Origin: Butyrivibrio sp. INlla18
GTDB lineage: Bacteria > Bacillota > Clostridia > Lachnospirales > Lachnospiraceae
NCBI RefSeq assembly: GCF_900103635.1
Contig: NZ_FMXK01000016.1
Coordinates: 1 to 64,000 of the forward strand
Length of the DNA: 64,000 nucleotides
Reading direction: 5' to 3'
Positions 1-7,148 of the stretch are shown here, piece after piece. The notes under the pieces are model-generated. The model made no database searches. It was not told where the DNA came from and worked only from the letters and a program-made list of their open reading frames with translations. Within the stretch, counting starts at the first letter, position 1, and each line of letters opens with the position of its first letter. Made by a program: the position numbers and the translations under genes.

Positions 1-46
1 TTGTGCTCGCAAAGCCAGTAATATCAAGGATTTGCGGTAGTAACTG

Positions 47-556
47 TTAACGCTTTATACCAGAGCCTTGGTATAATTTCGCGGGAGCGCAGGTTTTAGT
101 TAAGAAAAATGAATAGTATTCTGGATGGCTAAGCCACAAATCCTTTAATTTTTTATGACATTTTTCCTGATTGACAATACCAAATATTAAACAATAATCG
201 ATTTTTAATGAGTGGGAACTCTCCGAACTTAATAAAGGAGCAAGGTAAGCTGTATAAAAATGTCGATCGACGTTAGAAAGATTATTATTAGAAAGAAAGC
301 CTTCTATTTTATTTGCTGTAGCTAAATCAAACAAATTTATGATAGTTTTCTCATCAAGAGATACACTGTGGAATTGGTTGTCAAAAGAACTGACTTTATT
401 ATACTTATCAAGTTCGTCCATTTTACCGGAATCGATAATCCAACTAATAAATGCATCTCTAGTTTCTGGTAAAGATAAAATCTTTCTAATGAATTCTTTC
501 TTACCAGAGACGTTATAATCTAAACCTTTATATATTATTTTTTCTTTTAAATTCAT
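47..556 (-). CDS. Hypothetical protein, 169 aa
   Basis: I do not recognise this family. The 169-residue product has no signal peptide or membrane segment visible and looks like a soluble, mostly helical protein with many Leu, Ser and Asn residues. The ATG start is preceded by AGAGGA at a good distance. About 110 bases upstream is a consensus promoter (669-697), so the gene is probably expressed alone. It sits at the edge of an AT-rich accessory patch containing a toxin-antitoxin pair, so a cargo or defence-related role is possible, but the sequence gives no direct support for that. Confidence 0.6.
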   Translation of the reverse strand: MNLKEKIIYKGLDYNVSGKKEFIRKILSLPETRDAFISWIIDSGKMDELDKYNKVSSFDNQFHSVSLDEKTIINLFDLATANKIEGFLSNNNLSNVDRHFYTAYLAPLLSSESSHSLKIDYCLIFGIVNQEKCHKKLKDLWLSHPEYYSFFLTKTCAPAKLYQGSGIKR

Positions 557-632
557 ATTAATTCCTCTAGTTTTATTATTCCTCTTAAAACGTAGTAATG
601 TGGATAAAAAACGAAATGTTTAAGAAAACAAG

Positions 633-652
633 AAACAACTCTAGAATTGTTT
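633..652. promoter_or_regulatory. 20-bp palindrome downstream of the promoter (possible operator)
   Basis: AAACAACTCTAGAATTGTTT is an inverted repeat centred on TCTAGA with one mismatched pair. It lies 17-36 bases downstream of the -10 box in the untranslated leader, a position where a repressor or an RNA hairpin could act. The binding factor is unknown. Confidence 0.4.
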
Positions 653-668
653 AGAACCACGAGACGTT

Positions 669-697
669 ATTATAGATAAATCATTTTGGAATGTCAA
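669..697 (-). promoter_or_regulatory. Consensus sigma-A promoter for the 169-aa gene
   Basis: On the minus strand TTGACA (692-697) and TATAAT (669-674) are separated by exactly 17 bases, a perfect match to the housekeeping promoter. It directs transcription into the leader and start codon at 556. Confidence 0.8.
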
Positions 698-711
698 CGA
701 TTTTTTTATTA

Positions 712-742
712 CAAAAAAAGGAGCCTGAATTTTCAGACTCCT
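712..742 (-). terminator. Intrinsic terminator of hicAB
   Basis: On the minus strand the stem AGGAG/CTCCT plus CTGAA/TTCAG with one mismatch is followed by a run of seven T. It lies about 30 bases beyond the hicB stop codon. A near-identical hairpin follows the tRNA-Arg gene at 2246-2268. Confidence 0.8.
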
Positions 743-770
743 TAGAAAAGTATCAAATTAGTAGTGATAA

Positions 771-1148
771 TTATTGGTAAGAACTAGGAGTATTTAATGC
801 ATCCCAACGAGAGAGAAGATAAACACAGTACTGATTCATGCTGATACCTTCTCGTTTAGAATTTTCTGCAAGTGATCTATGAAGACTTTTGGGAAGTCTT
901 AATTTAAATTGACCAGAATATTTTTCTGAAACTAAGGGCTCACTAATGTCGATGTTTTCTTCTAAAGCAGCTTCAAACCAGGTTCTTTTTGCGTCAGAAG
1001 CATTCTTTATGGCTTCTTCTATTGTGTCACCTATAGTGATGCATCCTGGTAGTTCTGGAAAAGAAACAACGAATCCCCCTTCATCAGGGTCTTCAACTAT
1101 TTCCATTTTGTATGGAAGTTTCATATAATCATCAATTGTTTTTTTCAT
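771..1148 (-). CDS. hicB: HicB-type antitoxin with ribbon-helix-helix tail
   Basis: The N-terminal half matches the HicB partial RNase-H-like fold (the pattern around FVVSFPELPGCITIGDTIEEA at residues ~25-47). The C-terminal ~45 residues (LRLPKSLHRSLAENSKREG) look like an Arc/HicB DNA-binding ribbon-helix-helix. In this family the antitoxin blocks the HicA mRNA interferase and represses its own operon. I chose the ATG at 1148 (125 aa) because GAAGG lies 8 bases upstream; a GTG at 1157 is possible. The gene overlaps the end of hicA, indicating translational coupling. Here the toxin comes first, the usual order for hicAB. Confidence 0.92.
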   Translation of the reverse strand: MKKTIDDYMKLPYKMEIVEDPDEGGFVVSFPELPGCITIGDTIEEAIKNASDAKRTWFEAALEENIDISEPLVSEKYSGQFKLRLPKSLHRSLAENSKREGISMNQYCVYLLSRWDALNTPSSYQ

Positions 1149-1389
1149 CGATATCACCTTCTTCCAATACGACTTTCTTGACCATTTCGACGTAGATCTT
1201 TTTAATTGGTTTATGAACAGGAATAGTAATAGGGTTTTTACCAGGTTTCCTGAAAGTACAGTGACTACTGCCTTTTCTAGGAATGCTCATTACATATCCG
1301 TAAAATTCTAATACCTTTTGTAATTCTTCAAATCTTAAATCGGAAGATAAAGAAAGAATTTGATTTATTAGTTTGTCCCATTTAGACAT
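1132..1389 (-). CDS. hicA: HicA-type mRNA interferase toxin
   Basis: The 85-residue protein has the HicA double-stranded-RNA-binding fold, with the catalytic histidine in the context RKGSSHCTFRKPG (residues ~39-51) and the typical IPVHKPIKK segment after it. HicA proteins cleave mRNA and arrest growth when free of HicB. The extended N-terminus (about 20 residues before the core) is slightly longer than minimal HicA proteins. The start is supported by AATGGAG upstream. The stop overlaps the hicB start by 17 bases. Transcription comes from the promoter at 1402-1430. Confidence 0.92.
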   Translation of the reverse strand: MSKWDKLINQILSLSSDLRFEELQKVLEFYGYVMSIPRKGSSHCTFRKPGKNPITIPVHKPIKKIYVEMVKKVVLEEGDIDEKNN

Positions 1390-1401
1390 GTATCCATCTC
1401 C

Positions 1402-1430
1402 ATTTTAATTGGTGTCATATTTGGTGTCAA
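1402..1430 (-). promoter_or_regulatory. hicAB promoter with tandem TGACACCAA repeats
   Basis: On the minus strand TTGACA (1425-1430), a 17-base spacer and TAAAAT (1402-1407) form a near-perfect promoter 13 bases from the hicA start. The element TGACACCAA occurs once overlapping the -35 box and a near copy (ATGACACCAA) lies in the spacer, 13 bases on. Such a repeat is a plausible HicB operator for autorepression; that is inference. Confidence 0.7.
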
Positions 1431-1491
1431 ATACTAAGATAAGCATCATCTTTTTTGTAGCTTGCGCGCAATGTAGAAATGTAGTATTGTA

Positions 1492-1530
1492 TAACCAATG
1501 GTTATTAAAGGATAAACTAACCAACGGTTA
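1492..1530 (+). promoter_or_regulatory. Two palindromic operators upstream of the XRE gene
   Basis: TAACCAATGGTTA (1492-1504, perfect 13-bp palindrome) and TAACCAACGGTTA (1518-1530, perfect arms with a 3-bp centre) lie 26 bp apart centre to centre, just before the ribosome site of the HTH gene. Upstream, TTGCGC and TATTGT with a 17-bp gap could be its promoter. Autoregulation by the downstream XRE protein is the simplest reading. Confidence 0.6.
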
Positions 1531-1551
1531 TTGTCAAGAAGGGATTATAAA

Positions 1552-1890
1552 ATGAGTTTTGATCCGAAAAGACTGATAATGGTTCGAGAAAAACTTGGAA
1601 TAAATAAGGCAGAAGCTGCAAAAAGATTGAATATGTCAGCAATGGGATATGGAAGATATGAGAACGGACAACGCAATCCTTCATATCAGACTATCTGTTA
1701 TATTGCGCAGGTATTTCATACTACGCCAGAGTATCTTTGTGGAGAGAGCAAAGAAGCATTTTCAGATATAGTCACTTTTAGAAAAAGTGATAATTCAGAG
1801 ATGTATGCAATGATTGAATCAATGAGTAAGAATGAGAATTTAGCTGAGAAAATCATAGCTTATTATAAAAAACTGATGGAAAAAGAATAG
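1552..1890 (+). CDS. XRE-family HTH transcriptional regulator
   Basis: The 112-residue protein has a Cro/CI-type helix-turn-helix in its first ~65 residues (VREKLGINKAEAAKRLNMS followed by GYGRYENGQRNPS), then a short Lys/Glu-rich tail with no enzymatic domain. I chose the ATG at 1552 because AAGAAGGG precedes it; the TTG at 1531 lies inside an operator palindrome. Two palindromes directly upstream suggest autoregulation. It may be the regulator of the accessory patch, as its promoter region is divergent from that of hicAB, 100 bp away. Confidence 0.85.
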   Translation: MSFDPKRLIMVREKLGINKAEAAKRLNMSAMGYGRYENGQRNPSYQTICYIAQVFHTTPEYLCGESKEAFSDIVTFRKSDNSEMYAMIESMSKNENLAEKIIAYYKKLMEKE

Positions 1891-1908
1891 GAATTTAACT
1901 ACTTAAAT

Positions 1909-2151
1909 TCACGCCCTTTTCCATGCATAAGTCATCATATCGATACCGGGCTCATTATTACGAAGTTTTTTTACTTCATCTATGCAGAAGCTTATTGTTT
2001 CTTCTATGTATTCGTCGGCCATTTCTTTTGTAAAAAAGAAGATGGGTTCTTCTTCAACAGGTTGGAAAAATGAGAGCATATCCTGCATAAGTCTATCTGT
2101 ATCAAAAGAACTTACTTGATTTAGGGCTTCGTCCTTAAAGCCATTAGGCAC
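1909..2151 (-). pseudogene. Small unknown gene, probably frameshifted at its start
   Basis: An 80-residue acidic reading frame (Phe-Phe-Phe-Thr and Trp-Lys-Arg-Ala end, no known domain) begins only at a weak GTG. A strong ribosome site GGGGAAGG with an ATG at 2167 sits just upstream but in another frame, giving seven codons before TAA. Removing one T from the T5 run after that ATG joins the two into an 86-codon gene starting Met-Leu-Leu-Asn. I therefore read it as a gene with a one-base homopolymer insertion, or a sequencing error; the alternative is a genuine GTG start. Confidence 0.45.
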
Positions 2152-2204
2152 AGTATTTAAAAAGCATTTTTCACCTTCCCCATTTCCTATATTTCAACTA
2201 TCAA

Positions 2205-2237
2205 AATGGACCACTAACCCCGTCCCCTAGGTCCATT
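2205..2237. repeat. REP-like palindrome with GGGGACGGGG core
   Basis: Perfect 8-bp arms AATGGACC (2205-2212) and GGTCCATT (2230-2237) flank a C-rich loop that reads CTAGGGGACGGGGTTAG on the minus strand. The GGGGACGGGG core resembles repetitive extragenic palindromes mobilised by IS200-like Y1 transposases in Firmicutes. No transposase is nearby. Single copy in this window. Confidence 0.4.
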
Positions 2238-2245
2238 AAAATAAA

Positions 2246-2268
2246 AGGAGCCTGAATTTCAGACTCCT
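2246..2268 (-). terminator. Terminator downstream of tRNA-Arg
   Basis: On the minus strand AGGAG/CTCCT and CTGAA/TTCAG arms with one mismatch and a one-base loop are followed by TTTTATTTTA. It lies 10 bases after the tRNA 3' end and is nearly identical to the hicAB terminator at 719-742. Confidence 0.75.
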
Positions 2269-2277
2269 CAAAATCAA

Positions 2278-2351
2278 TGTTCCCGATGCGATTCGAACGC
2301 ACGACCTTCCGCTTAGGAGGCGGACGCTCTATCCTGCTGAGCTACGGAAAC
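2278..2351 (-). tRNA. tRNA-Arg (anticodon CCT)
   Basis: A complete cloverleaf reads on the minus strand: acceptor GTTTCCG/CGGGAAC, D-arm GCTCAGCAGGATAGAGC, anticodon arm with loop CTCCTAA (anticodon CCT), and T-arm loop GTTCGAATC. The discriminator base is A and no CCA is encoded, so the cca gene in this window supplies it. It decodes AGG. TTGATT (2386-2391) and TAATAT (2363-2368) 17 bp apart make a likely promoter. Confidence 0.95.
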
Positions 2352-2536
2352 ATGCAATCAGTATATTAGCATAAAGTATATGGTAAATCAAGAAAGTGCA
2401 ATATCTTATTCCCTGAGATAAAGGTATAATATAAAGAAAAACTAGGAAAATTCGGAAGTAAACCAAAAGTAGAGTGACTTTTTATGGGGAATTATATACG
2501 CTAATCGTAAGACAGAACTTTATAGGAGGGAAAGCT

Positions 2537-2962
2537 ATGAACGAAAAAGTAGGGGAAGTAATAAAGCGAAGACGTATTGAGTTGGGAATGACACAAAAAG
2601 AATTAGCAAGTAGCTTGTACGTTACAGACAAGGCGGTATCAAAATGGGAAAGAGGGATTTGTTATCCTGATGTTGAATTATTGCAAAGTATAGCGGATGC
2701 GTTAAAAATTTCTATCGAAGAGCTAACGGCTGCTAGATATCCCATTTTTGATTCAAGGAAAAAAACTAAGATGATGTTTAGAAAAGCAGTTATGCTACTT
2801 GTCCTGTACATCGCTATTGTAGTATTTGGCTACATATTTTTCTTTAGTGATCCAAGAGTATTATTTAACGTAAAGCGTTCAATTATATACGCAGCTATTA
2901 TTGCATTTAATGTATTGTTTGTTTTTCTTTTTAGACTTCTGATGAAAAGAGAAATGGAATAA
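2537..2962 (+). CDS. XRE-family HTH regulator with two C-terminal membrane segments
   Basis: The N-terminal ~65 residues are a classic Cro/CI HTH (RRRIELGMTQKELASSL, then VSKWERGICYPDVELL). After a basic linker two hydrophobic stretches follow (residues ~83-105 and ~113-135), so the DNA-binding domain is probably tethered to the inner face of the membrane. The 141-residue start at 2537 has an excellent GGAGGG site; the longer TTG/ATG extension is not needed. Membrane-bound XRE proteins of this layout are common in Lachnospiraceae and Bacillota and usually lack a known ligand. It stands alone and is followed by a terminator. Confidence 0.85.
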   Translation: MNEKVGEVIKRRRIELGMTQKELASSLYVTDKAVSKWERGICYPDVELLQSIADALKISIEELTAARYPIFDSRKKTKMMFRKAVMLLVLYIAIVVFGYIFFFSDPRVLFNVKRSIIYAAIIAFNVLFVFLFRLLMKREME

Positions 2963-2990
2963 TTATATACTTCCTATCCTATAAAAGCGT

Positions 2991-3028
2991 AGCGCGGAGG
3001 ACTTAATTAAAGTCGTCCGTGCTTTTTT
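2991..3028 (+). terminator. Intrinsic terminator
   Basis: Fourteen paired positions with one mismatch (AGCGCGGAGGACTT with AAGTCGTCCGTGCT), a 5-base loop and a T6 run end the XRE-membrane gene. Confidence 0.85.
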
Positions 3029-3116
3029 ATGTAATGAATTTACCATCGGCAGACCTCTGTGATACACTATATTAAATACTTTAAATAGTGAAAAAAGTTA
3101 TGGTGGGAGGAGCATT

Positions 3117-3461
3117 ATGCCATTTATTAATTCAAAGATAAGCGTAAAGATTACAGAAGATCAGGAGAGAAAGCTAAAAGAAAAGCTTGGAAAAGCAATT
3201 GAGATAATTCCTGGAAAGAGCGAAAGCTGGCTCATGACAGGCTTCGAAGATGGATATCATCTGTATTTTAGAGGAGATAATTCTCAGCCAACAGCTTTCG
3301 TAGAAGTTATGGTATTTGGCGGGGCTAATCCAAGTGCGTTTGATAAGCTTACAGGAGAGATCACAAATATCTTTGGTGATGTTCTAGGAATTGCACCAGA
3401 TCATATTTATGTTAAGTACACTCCAGCTGATAATTGGGGCTGGAATGGAAGTAATTTTTGA
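3117..3461 (+). CDS. MIF/phenylpyruvate tautomerase family protein
   Basis: The 114-residue product begins Met-Pro, placing the catalytic Pro1 of the tautomerase superfamily at the mature N-terminus, and ends with the NWGWNGSNF tail typical of MIF-like proteins. The length equals that of macrophage migration inhibitory factor. The family catalyses keto-enol tautomerisation of phenylpyruvate-like compounds; the native substrate in bacteria is unclear. A GGGAGGAG site precedes it. Its TGA overlaps the start of the following binding-protein gene, so it appears to be the first gene of that sensory operon, an unexpected partner. Confidence 0.88.
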   Translation: MPFINSKISVKITEDQERKLKEKLGKAIEIIPGKSESWLMTGFEDGYHLYFRGDNSQPTAFVEVMVFGGANPSAFDKLTGEITNIFGDVLGIAPDHIYVKYTPADNWGWNGSNF

Positions 3462-4507
3462 TCATGGCGGGGGTTATAAAAAAACTAGGTTCGATCTTTT
3501 TAGCAGGAGCATTAGTGCTCCTGCTTTCGTCATGCCAAAATAGTCCAAGACAGGAAGAAATAGAAAACATTTCTCAGAAATATGCGGTACCCGAGGAAAA
3601 TCAGCTCATTGTCTATACATCTCACAAAGAGGAAGTTTATCTTCCAATAATCAGAGAGTTCGAGAATAGGACAGGAATCTGGGTAGACGTTCACGCAGGC
3701 GGAACCGCGGAGATGATGCAGAAGGCAAAAGAGGCATCGGAAAACAGCCAGTGCGACATTATGTTTGGCGGCGGAATCGAAAGCTATGAAGCTCACAGTG
3801 ACATGTTCCTTAGATATGTCTCAAGTGAAAAAGAGTATCTTGATGAAAATTACGTTTCCAAGGAAGGCTCATGGACTGCGTTTACAGAGCTTCCAATAGT
3901 CTTCATCTATAACAAAAAGCTAGTTTCTTCTTCAGAAGTGCCACGAACCTGGAAAAGTCTTTTTGACAGCAAATGGAAAGGCGAGATAGCCTTTGCAGAT
4001 ATGAGAAATTCAGGAACCAGCTACACCATAGTATCTACAATGGAGCAGTTATTTGGCGAGTCATATGAGACTCTTTTACCAAGGCTGTATGATCAGCTTG
4101 GAGGCGAGATATTAGATTCTTCAGGAGATGTAATTCCGGCAGTATCAGATGGAACCTACCTCATTGGCATTACCCTTGAGGAAACAGCCAAGAAGTATAT
4201 AGCTAAAGGCTACAACATTTCTCTCATATATCCAAACGACGGCACCAGCGCAGTTCCAGATGGCGTTGCCATGTTAAAAAATGCGCCACATTCCTACAAC
4301 GCAGGTAAATTCATAGATTTTGTGGTGGGCTATGATACCCAGAAATACGCAATGGAGAACTTCTACAGAAGACCAGTAAGGACTGATGTGGATCTTTTGC
4401 CAGCATATGGAAGCACCAAGCTCATTGATTTCGATGTCAAAAAGTCAGCCAGAGAAGAGGAAAAGATGCTCCTTCTTTGGGACGAGCTTAGAAAGACGGA
4501 GGACTAA
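3458..4507 (+). CDS. Substrate-binding lipoprotein of an Hpt-like sensor (AfuA/HptA type)
   Basis: The 349-residue protein has a lipoprotein signal (hydrophobic stretch then LLSSC) and the fold of Fe/polyamine/hexose-phosphate-type periplasmic binding proteins (LIVYTSHKEEVYLPIIREFE at the mature N-terminus, then FGGGIESYEAH and VFIYNKK). It directly precedes a histidine kinase and an AraC-type response regulator, the arrangement of HptA-HptS-HptR, where the binding protein senses extracellular hexose phosphate for the kinase. The TTG at 3458 overlaps the tautomerase stop and has GGAAG at 6 bases; ATG 3464 is the alternative. Ligand identity is inferred from family only. Confidence 0.8.
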   Translation: MIMAGVIKKLGSIFLAGALVLLLSSCQNSPRQEEIENISQKYAVPEENQLIVYTSHKEEVYLPIIREFENRTGIWVDVHAGGTAEMMQKAKEASENSQCDIMFGGGIESYEAHSDMFLRYVSSEKEYLDENYVSKEGSWTAFTELPIVFIYNKKLVSSSEVPRTWKSLFDSKWKGEIAFADMRNSGTSYTIVSTMEQLFGESYETLLPRLYDQLGGEILDSSGDVIPAVSDGTYLIGITLEETAKKYIAKGYNISLIYPNDGTSAVPDGVAMLKNAPHSYNAGKFIDFVVGYDTQKYAMENFYRRPVRTDVDLLPAYGSTKLIDFDVKKSAREEEKMLLLWDELRKTED

Positions 4508-4509
4508 CT

Positions 4510-6237
4510 ATGGGAATCATCAGACAGTCCTTCAAAAGGCAGCTCTTTGCAATCTTTCTGACAGTAACACTGATCCTTGTCATCATAGGCGGTGTCTTTA
4601 CCATTCAGGGATTCCAGGCAAGACTCAAATACGACTATGAGAAAAAAGATATCGAGCAGAACACAGCTATTAATTCTCTTTTGCAGCGTGATATAGAGCT
4701 ATCAGAAGAGACGCTGGACCTCATATCAAAAAGCGATATCATAAAAAATGCCCTTACACAGAGTAAGAATAGCTCACTTACTATCTACTCAGAGCTTTAC
4801 AACGTATCAAGAAGAATAAGAGACTTTGCAACAGTGGATATCTATCAGGGTGACAGATGCGTGTTTAGTACCAGCACTAAATCCTTGTCCAATAAATTGC
4901 CACTCTATTATTCAGTTCTTGAAGAAGCCAAGAACAGCAAAGGCGAAGTCATCTATGCTCTAGATCCTACAGAGTCAACCAAGACTGGTGCAGATCTTTT
5001 GATAGCAAAACAGATAGTAGATGGAAATGTTCCAGCCTTTGCCATCGTCAGGATAGAGCAGACTGAAATAGAAAACCGACTTCGAAGCAACATAAATGCC
5101 AAAGATGGATTCATGTTAACAGACCAGTTCCTTAGGCCATTCTGCCTAATCGGAACGGCTGAAAATGGCAGTGAACTTAAAAGCATCCGTAGAAATCTCT
5201 TTGACGGACAAGCCTATAATTACAACATAGAAAACAATGTCTACATGAATGAGATAGGAAAGACTGGGCTTTTGAGCATATACGTTACGCCGCCAGCTCT
5301 GGGAGAATCCGCAGTTAAGGTTGGCTATCAGATCCTTACATTAGAAGCTCTTTTTAGTGTTATTGTCTGTCTCATCGTAGCTTCAAGACTAAGCGCATAT
5401 TTTTCAAAGCCCATAAATACCATGGCCAGCGGAATGAAGCGCTTCAGAAAAGGTGACTTTGATGCCAAGATAGAACTCTCAAGAGAAGACGAGTTCGAAC
5501 AGCTGGCAGTTGGCTTTAACAAGATGACAAGCCAGCTCAAGCAGACCATGGAAGAGCGAGTTGAGGCAGAGCGAACCATCAATGAGACCAGAATTGAAAT
5601 GATGCAGGCCCAGCTCAATCCACACTTCCTGTACAACACACTAGATACCATTAAGTGGGTAGCTAAGGCTAATCACGTGCCAGAAGTTGCCACCATGTCA
5701 GCGTCCCTTGCAGGAATTCTTAGGACCAGTATTTCCGAGAGGCAGTTTTGCCCTTTGTCAAAAGAGCTAGAGCTTGTCCAGAACTACTGCGAGATCCAGA
5801 AGATCAGATTTGATGACAAGTTCGACCTTACAATAGATGTGCCAACTGAAGTAATGGACGCAGTTATTCCAAAGCTCATACTTCAGCCAATAGTAGAAAA
5901 CGCCATCATTCACGGGATGGATGAAACCGAAAACGGTCATATCTATATAGCCGCTTGTAGAGATAATTCCGGAGAAAAAGACCTTTTGAAGATATCCGTT
6001 CAGGATGACGGTAAAGGCATAAGCGATGAAATGATGTTGGCGTTAAATAATGATGACGTTGAGACCTTAAAGGGACACCTGGGCCTTAACAACGTCAACA
6101 CTATCATCAGACTTTATTATGGAAAAGAGTATGGAGTCATGGCATTTAGACCATCTCAGGGCGGAACAGTCATGATCATTACACTTCCATATTCAGAAAA
6201 AGAGCCAAAAAAGAAAGAAGAACGAGGGGAACAATGA
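4510..6237 (+). CDS. Sensor histidine kinase, YesM/LytS family (HptS-like)
   Basis: The 575-residue membrane kinase has TM1 (residues ~12-33), an extracytoplasmic Cache-like domain to ~270, TM2 (~275-297), a HAMP domain, a coiled segment and a His_kinase domain with the phosphoacceptor His372 in QLNPHFLYNTLD. The ATPase has the N box (LQPIVENAIIHG) and a G box (DDGKGI, GLNNV). It starts 2 bases after the binding-protein stop and its TGA overlaps the ATG of the response regulator. It probably reads the loaded state of the 3458 lipoprotein and phosphorylates the 6234 regulator to turn on the AfuABC-like importer. Confidence 0.9.
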   Translation: MGIIRQSFKRQLFAIFLTVTLILVIIGGVFTIQGFQARLKYDYEKKDIEQNTAINSLLQRDIELSEETLDLISKSDIIKNALTQSKNSSLTIYSELYNVSRRIRDFATVDIYQGDRCVFSTSTKSLSNKLPLYYSVLEEAKNSKGEVIYALDPTESTKTGADLLIAKQIVDGNVPAFAIVRIEQTEIENRLRSNINAKDGFMLTDQFLRPFCLIGTAENGSELKSIRRNLFDGQAYNYNIENNVYMNEIGKTGLLSIYVTPPALGESAVKVGYQILTLEALFSVIVCLIVASRLSAYFSKPINTMASGMKRFRKGDFDAKIELSREDEFEQLAVGFNKMTSQLKQTMEERVEAERTINETRIEMMQAQLNPHFLYNTLDTIKWVAKANHVPEVATMSASLAGILRTSISERQFCPLSKELELVQNYCEIQKIRFDDKFDLTIDVPTEVMDAVIPKLILQPIVENAIIHGMDETENGHIYIAACRDNSGEKDLLKISVQDDGKGISDEMMLALNNDDVETLKGHLGLNNVNTIIRLYYGKEYGVMAFRPSQGGTVMIITLPYSEKEPKKKEERGEQ

Positions 6238-6998
6238 CTACTGTAATGATAGTAGACGATGAAAAATATGTACGGCTAGGTATTAAGGGAGAGACCGACT
6301 GGTCCCTTATAGGATGCGAAGTCGTGGGGGAAGCTTCAAACGGAGAAGAGGCTTTGGAGCTTGCAGATAAAGTAAGACCAGACCTTGTGATCTCCGACAT
6401 CAGAATGCCCAAGATGGACGGAATAGAGCTTGCAGAGCAGCTTCGAGACAAGTACCCAAATACAAAAGTCATATTCCTTACTGCCTACAATGAATTTGAA
6501 TATGCCAGAAAAGCCATAAGACTTGGGGTTTCAGATTATATCTTAAAGCCTTTCCAGGATGGTGAGCTCGAAGGCGTAATCCAAAGGCTTTTGCACCTTC
6601 ATCCCAATGGAACTGCCCAGGAAGCAGAGCTAGAAAATGAGCTGATTCCAATCAAGAAAAAAGATGAAGTTTCAAACCGCTACGTTCAGGCAGCAATTGA
6701 ATATATTGAAAACCACTATTCGGATGTGGACTTCAGCGTAGGAAATTTAGCAGAGGCTCTGAGCGTAAGTGAAGGTCATATCAGCAGACTTTTTAAATCA
6801 GAGACAGATAGCAGTATCAACAACTACCTTACTAAGTACAGGATCAAAAAAGCCTTGGATTACCTCAAGGATATGAATGTAAAAGTGTATGAAGTAGCAG
6901 ATAAAGTAGGCTATCAGGACATTGCCTATTTCTCAAATACTTTCAAAAAGCTTGTGGGAAGAACGCCATCAGAATATCAAAATAAGGGACTTGAGTAA
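6234..6998 (+). CDS. Response regulator with AraC-type DNA-binding domain (HptR/YesN-like)
   Basis: The N-terminal receiver domain contains the acidic pair (IVDDEKYVR), the phosphoacceptor Asp55 (VISDIRMP), Thr (FLTAY) and Lys (ILKPF). After a linker the C-terminal ~100 residues hold two AraC helix-turn-helix motifs (NLAEALSVSEGHISRLFK and VADKVGYQDIAYFSNTFKK). It overlaps the kinase gene by ATGA. The downstream transporter operon begins 150 bases on, after a terminator, and is its most likely target. Confidence 0.93.
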   Translation: MTTVMIVDDEKYVRLGIKGETDWSLIGCEVVGEASNGEEALELADKVRPDLVISDIRMPKMDGIELAEQLRDKYPNTKVIFLTAYNEFEYARKAIRLGVSDYILKPFQDGELEGVIQRLLHLHPNGTAQEAELENELIPIKKKDEVSNRYVQAAIEYIENHYSDVDFSVGNLAEALSVSEGHISRLFKSETDSSINNYLTKYRIKKALDYLKDMNVKVYEVADKVGYQDIAYFSNTFKKLVGRTPSEYQNKGLE

Positions 6999-7068
6999 TA
7001 AATTGTCAAAAAATTACAAATAATATCAGATTTGTCTTCTCAAAAAAATTATAAAAGAAATCTAAAAT

Positions 7069-7107
7069 GAAACCATAAAGCAAAGAACTGCTTGTGGTTT
7101 CTTTTTT
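7069..7107 (+). terminator. Intrinsic terminator between sensor and transporter operons
   Basis: GAAACCATAAAGCA pairs with TGCTTGTGGTTTC (small bulge) and is followed by T6. It separates the sensor genes from the transporter; the transporter start lies only 42 bases beyond, so its promoter must overlap or read through this element. Confidence 0.8.
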
Positions 7108-7148
7108 ATGGGAAAAGGGCACAAGCTAATGTAAAAGGAGGATAAAAG

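Noticed and set aside
1..46. Possible end of another gene at the left edge
   Set aside because: Too short to call; no recognisable protein end.
1518..1551. TTG start at 1531 for the XRE gene
   Set aside because: It lies at the edge of an operator palindrome with no ribosome site, while ATG 1552 has AAGAAGGG.
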